Assembly (NCBI GenBank): GCA_016284295.1
Contig: JAEEOP010000001.1
Location: forward strand, 62,001-126,000
Direction: 5' to 3'
Length of the DNA stretch: 64,000 nucleotides
DNA from: Methanomassiliicoccaceae archaeon
Lineage (GTDB): Archaea; Thermoplasmatota; Thermoplasmata; Methanomassiliicoccales; Methanomethylophilaceae
In this document: positions 60,787 through 64,000 of the stretch, one piece after another
Layout: every line of letters begins with the position of its first letter
Numbering within the stretch: position 1 is the stretch's first letter
The notes under the pieces: generated by a model
The model's database searches: none
Told to the model about the DNA's origin: nothing
Seen by the model: the letters and a program-made list of their open reading frames with translations, nothing else
Position numbers and translations under genes: made by a program

Positions 60787-60884
60787 GGACCTTAAAACAC
60801 AGGCTTGCCTTAAATAGGTCATGTGCGCCGCTTCTGTGACCATCCCCAAGAGTTAAATACGACTCCATTATACTCTGGAATGTT

Positions 60885-60957
60885 GCCCTGGTAGTGTAGC
60901 GGCCTATCATGAAGCCCTGTCGAGGCTTCGACACGGATTCAAATTCCGTCCAGGGCG
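60885..60957 (+). tRNA. tRNA-Asp (GTC anticodon)
   Basis: A complete 73-base cloverleaf. The acceptor GCCCTGG pairs with CCAGGGC, the discriminator is G, the anticodon arm is AAGCC-CTGTCGA-GGCTT with anticodon GTC, and the T arm is ACGGA-TTCAAAT-TCCGT. CCA is not encoded. A TTAAATA box about 30 bases upstream serves as promoter. Confidence 0.95.
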
Positions 60958-61057
60958 CTCATCTTTCTCAAAATTCCTGTTCTGACGTCAGTCTTTGCAT
61001 CGATCTTTACGACAATTCGTCAATAATACTATCACTTCTTCTAAAAGCGGCGGCGAT

Positions 61058-61849
61058 TCAGACCTTCCTCTTGGAGGATCCGTGTAGGAACACAGTGTTC
61101 TCCTTGGACTTCTCGTCGTACACGAGCTCCCCGTCCACACCGAACACCAGATCCATGTTCTCGGGCGTCAAGACCTCCTCAGGAGTCCCTATGGCGAGGA
61201 TCCTGTGGTCCTTGATGAGGAGCACGCGGTCGCAGTACCTGGCGACCATGCCGAGGTCGTGGGATACGATCACAACCGTGAGACCGTCCTTCCTGGACAG
61301 GTCGCGGACCAGGTCTAGGACATCGAACTGCGTGTTGATGTCGAGATGGAGCGTGGGCTCGTCCATCAGGAGTATATCGGGCGTCTGGGCCAGCGCACGG
61401 GCGATGATGACCCTCTGGCGCTCCCCTCCGCTCATGACGTTGATGTGCCTGTCGGCGTAATCCGTCAGGCCGACACGGGCTATGGATTCCTCGACGATGT
61501 CCATGTCGGACCTCGACATGCCCTCCATGAGTCCCTGGAAGGGCATCCTGCCCATGGAGACTATGTCCTTGACCGTGAACGAGAAATGCACCTCGTTGGT
61601 CTGTGGCACGACGGCTATCCTCTTGGCGATGTCCTTCTTGGTTATCTCCTCGAGGTCCTCCCCGTCCAGCAGGACCTTTCCGCCCTTGGGCGAGAGGTTC
61701 TTGTTGAGGTTCTTCAGCAGGGTGGTCTTCCCGCATCCGTTGGGACCGAGGATGCCGAGGATCTCTCCCTCGTTCACCTTGATGTCGATATCCTGAAGAA
61801 CAGGGTACCCGACGTATGTATAGGACAGCTTGTCTGTCTCGAGCGTCAA
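61058..61849 (-). CDS. Importer E ATPase, BtuD-like
   Basis: A 263-residue ATPase starting at the TTG at 61849 (TTG ACG CTC GAG), which overlaps the permease stop and follows an AAGGAGGTG by eight bases. Walker A is GPNGCGKTT, the signature is MSGGERQRVIIARAL, Walker B is ILLMDEPTLHLD and the H-loop is VSHDLG. The last part is the family tail (RILAIGTPEEVLTPENMDLV) with a short basic end. The gene belongs to importer E, which has no CobN neighbour and no recognisable dyad in the window. Confidence 0.92.
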   Translation of the reverse strand: MTLETDKLSYTYVGYPVLQDIDIKVNEGEILGILGPNGCGKTTLLKNLNKNLSPKGGKVLLDGEDLEEITKKDIAKRIAVVPQTNEVHFSFTVKDIVSMGRMPFQGLMEGMSRSDMDIVEESIARVGLTDYADRHINVMSGGERQRVIIARALAQTPDILLMDEPTLHLDINTQFDVLDLVRDLSRKDGLTVVIVSHDLGMVARYCDRVLLIKDHRILAIGTPEEVLTPENMDLVFGVDGELVYDEKSKENTVFLHGSSKRKV

Positions 61850-62880
61850 TTCCAGCCCACCTCCTTCTTCCTGCGGATGAGCAGGTAGATGAACAGCGGA
61901 GCGCCGATCAACGATGTTACCACCCCTATCGGCAGGGTGCCGTAGTATGGCGCGATGACATGCGTGAGATAGTCGCATATGAGTATGAAGCAGGATCCTG
62001 CGATCATGCTCAGCGGCATGATGATCCTGTTGTCCGGACCCAGGAGGATCCTCAGGATGTGGGGTATGACAAGACCTATGAATCCGATGACACCGACGAA
62101 GGACACCGCCGCAGCCACGACGACGGTCGTCATGATGAGTATGAACAGCCTCGTCCTCTTCACATCCACTCCCAGGTCCATCGCGTGGACGTCGCCGAGC
62201 ATGAGGACGTTGAGGCTCTTGGCCTGCGTTATCAGGAACAGGGACGCCACGGTTATGATCGGAGCGGCGAACATGATCTCGTTCCAATCGGCGTTGCCCA
62301 GGTTACCCATGGACCAGAAGACGATACCCTCGAGCTTCTCCCCGGCTATGAACGTCAGGAAAGACACCAGTGCCGAAAGGAGCGATGATACAGCGACTCC
62401 CGAAAGGATGAGCGTCTCGGTCTTTACAACGCCCCCGGACCTGGACATCGTGTAGACCAGGACCATGGTCAGGAAGCAGGTGATGAAGGCCATCACAGGA
62501 GTGGTTATTGCCGCAGGTATGAACGGTATGGCGAAGAGCATGCTGGCGGCGGCTCCGAGGGACGCTCCTGAGGAAAGTCCTAGAATGTACGGCGAGGCCA
62601 GCGGGTTCTTGAACACGGCCTGCATGGCCGCGCCGGTCACCGCCAGTCCTGCACCGACGAAGATTCCTATAACGACCCTGGGCGCGTTGATGTCGCGGAC
62701 GATGATCTCCGATGACCATGTGCCCCTGCCCATCAGCGCGTCTATGACCTCCTGGAAAGTGTAGGAGACGTTCTCCGAAACCCAGGACAGGTCCAGCAGA
62801 ACGCAGTAGACTGTGAGGATCAGGATCGCCGTCAGGACGACGGCAAGACCCTGTCTCCTCGAAAGTTTGAGCAGACTCAT
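61846..62880 (-). CDS. Importer E permease, BtuC/FecCD family
   Basis: A 344-residue integral membrane protein starting at the ATG at 62880 (MSLLKLSRRQGLAVVLT), which overlaps the binding-protein stop as ATGA. It has NAPRVVIGIFVGAGLAVTGA, NPLASPYILGLSSGASLGA, WSMGNLGNADWNE, HAMDLGVDVKRTR and GVIGFIGLVIPHILRI. Ten spans are expected. It is the most standard of the six permeases here, without an N-terminal extension. Confidence 0.92.
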   Translation of the reverse strand: MSLLKLSRRQGLAVVLTAILILTVYCVLLDLSWVSENVSYTFQEVIDALMGRGTWSSEIIVRDINAPRVVIGIFVGAGLAVTGAAMQAVFKNPLASPYILGLSSGASLGAAASMLFAIPFIPAAITTPVMAFITCFLTMVLVYTMSRSGGVVKTETLILSGVAVSSLLSALVSFLTFIAGEKLEGIVFWSMGNLGNADWNEIMFAAPIITVASLFLITQAKSLNVLMLGDVHAMDLGVDVKRTRLFILIMTTVVVAAAVSFVGVIGFIGLVIPHILRILLGPDNRIIMPLSMIAGSCFILICDYLTHVIAPYYGTLPIGVVTSLIGAPLFIYLLIRRKKEVGWN

Positions 62881-64000
62881 TCGTTCTTCCTCTTCGATGC
62901 ACCCTTGGGTGACCTCATGAAGATGAATGCGACCAACACTATAATCACTACGGCTATCGCTGCCGCGATCGCGTAGATCATGGTGCTGTCGGAACCCTGT
63001 GAGGGTGTGGGCATGTCGCCCTCGAAGAGGTCCGGATACATCGCGCTGGCCATCTGCCACACGCCCTTGGAGCTCTCGATGGAGAAGTTGTTCCATATCC
63101 CCTCGAGACCGTAGATCTTCGCGTCGTTACCGACGGCGGTCCTCAGGTTCTTCATGTGCTCCTCGCTGTTGAACACCTGGCTGTCGGCGAAGATGATCGC
63201 ATCCGGATTGGATTCTATGAGCGTGGTGAGGTTCACCTCGATGGTGCTTGCGGATTTGGTAGGATCCTTGGTGATGACCTCTCCGCCTGCGGCCTCGATC
63301 ATCGCTGTCGTGATGGATGTGGTGTTGCCGACCTTGAATACACCGGCGGAATACGTGACGTAGAACGCCTTGGCAGTGGCGGGCTTCTCCTTCTCCAAAG
63401 TAAGATTGATCTTATCCTGGACGGCCCTCATTGCGGCGGCGTTGGAATCCACCTTGCCGTTGCACACGAGGGAGATTGTCTCCACGAAGTCCACGATGTC
63501 GCTGTAATCGTCGACGGTGCTCCAGTACATGACGTTCTTGAAACCGTTCTCCTGGAGGAAACCGAGATTGGCCTTGTACGACGGCGATACGACCGCGAGG
63601 ACCACGTCCTTCTCCTTGTCGAAGTTGCCTTTGGTGGGTTCTGCGGCATCGATGATGTCGATCTTCAGCTGCTCCTTCCCGCTGTTGTAGATGTTTCCGT
63701 TGGCGGCGATCTTCCCTTCCTCGACGTACTTCTTCAGTGTATCGAAGAGCGGGTCCTTGTTGGTCTTGGAATAGCTGTCGCATACTGAGATCTTGTCCAG
63801 TGCGCCCACGCCTATGGCGGTGGCCGTGACACCGGCACCGATGGTGATGATCCTGTTCACCGGCGAATCGAAGGTGAACGATGTCCCTTCACCATCCTTC
63901 ACGGTGACGGCGGCGTCCGAATCCTCGCTATAGAGAACGACGGAGGCCGACGAGACCATCAGTATGGCCAGCACAGTGAGTGCTACGATTTTTGAATTCA
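62877..64000 (-). CDS. Importer E substrate-binding protein (5' end outside window)
   Basis: A BtuF/FepB-class binding protein of at least 374 residues. The frame is open to the right edge (NSKIVALTVLAILMVSSASV), so the first few codons lie outside; the GTG at 63974 is internal to the signal peptide. After the signal, the mature part begins near SEDSDAAVTVKDGEGTSFTF. Unlike importers A to D, it has a second hydrophobic segment at the C-terminus (MIYAIAAAIAVVIIVLVAFI) with a basic tail. It is thus anchored at the C-terminal end, an arrangement typical of archaeal surface binding proteins. Confidence 0.87.
   Translation of the reverse strand, partial: NSKIVALTVLAILMVSSASVVLYSEDSDAAVTVKDGEGTSFTFDSPVNRIITIGAGVTATAIGVGALDKISVCDSYSKTNKDPLFDTLKKYVEEGKIAANGNIYNSGKEQLKIDIIDAAEPTKGNFDKEKDVVLAVVSPSYKANLGFLQENGFKNVMYWSTVDDYSDIVDFVETISLVCNGKVDSNAAAMRAVQDKINLTLEKEKPATAKAFYVTYSAGVFKVGNTTSITTAMIEAAGGEVITKDPTKSASTIEVNLTTLIESNPDAIIFADSQVFNSEEHMKNLRTAVGNDAKIYGLEGIWNNFSIESSKGVWQMASAMYPDLFEGDMPTPSQGSDSTMIYAIAAAIAVVIIVLVAFIFMRSPKGASKRKNE

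Noticed and set aside
60909-61460. Plus-strand frame beginning inside the tRNA gene
   Set aside because: It overlaps the tRNA-Asp and runs antisense to the importer E ATPase with no recognisable motif.

Overview
The window reads as a moderately G+C-rich archaeon. Genes are preceded by TATA/BRE-type promoters about 25-35 bases ahead of the start codon, many genes look leaderless, and neighbouring genes often overlap by ATGA. Gene content (several CobN-type chelatase large subunits, BtuFCD-like importers, a nitrogenase-like pair, SufBC, dockerin-like and BspA-like surface modules) fits a host-associated methanogen of the Methanomassiliicoccales. That placement is inference, because no methanogenesis gene lies in the window.

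Layout. 1-2387: two-gene ABC exporter, cut by the left edge. 2500-3000: small unknown gene. 3003-10524 (minus): one operon of CobN1, two DrrAB-like ABC-2 exporter pairs and a cysteine hydrolase. 10628-13530 (minus): ChlI and ChlD, the only AAA+ chelatase motor subunits seen. 14073-21199 (plus): importer A (binding protein, permease, ATPase) and CobN2, followed by a scar with an IS3-like remnant and an internally deleted chlI copy. 21804-23755: a secreted three-repeat protein and a small relative. 23925-30348: importer B converging on CobN3. 30843-40185 (plus): importer C with two permeases, an Fe-S protein, an unknown gene and CobN4. 40186-43389 (minus): importer D converging on CobN4. 43811-44580: a long G+C-rich structured RNA with its own TATA box and an end hairpin. 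44667-49130: a BspA-like surface protein, an ABC-2 permease and an ATPase fused to Sel1 repeats. 49250-50892: a third DrrAB-like pair. 50925-54343 (minus): a NifH-NifD-like fusion and a NifK-like protein. 54421-60786: housekeeping and unknown genes, including SufCB. 60885-60957: tRNA-Asp. 61058-64000 (minus): importer E, cut by the right edge.

How it may work together. Four CobN paralogues, one ChlI/ChlD pair, four neighbouring BtuFCD-like importers and a nitrogenase-like reductase share a 13-base dyad (consensus near GGACGTATAGTCC, followed by AAC or AAT and usually a TATA box). This suggests one regulon for uptake, metal insertion or removal, and possibly reduction of a tetrapyrrole or other metal chelate. 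The substrate is not known from the sequence.

The two most unusual items are the roughly 740-base RNA, in which I could draw at least eight hairpins capped by GNRA tetraloops and which fits no family I recognise, and the operator-linked chelatase, importer and nitrogenase-like system.
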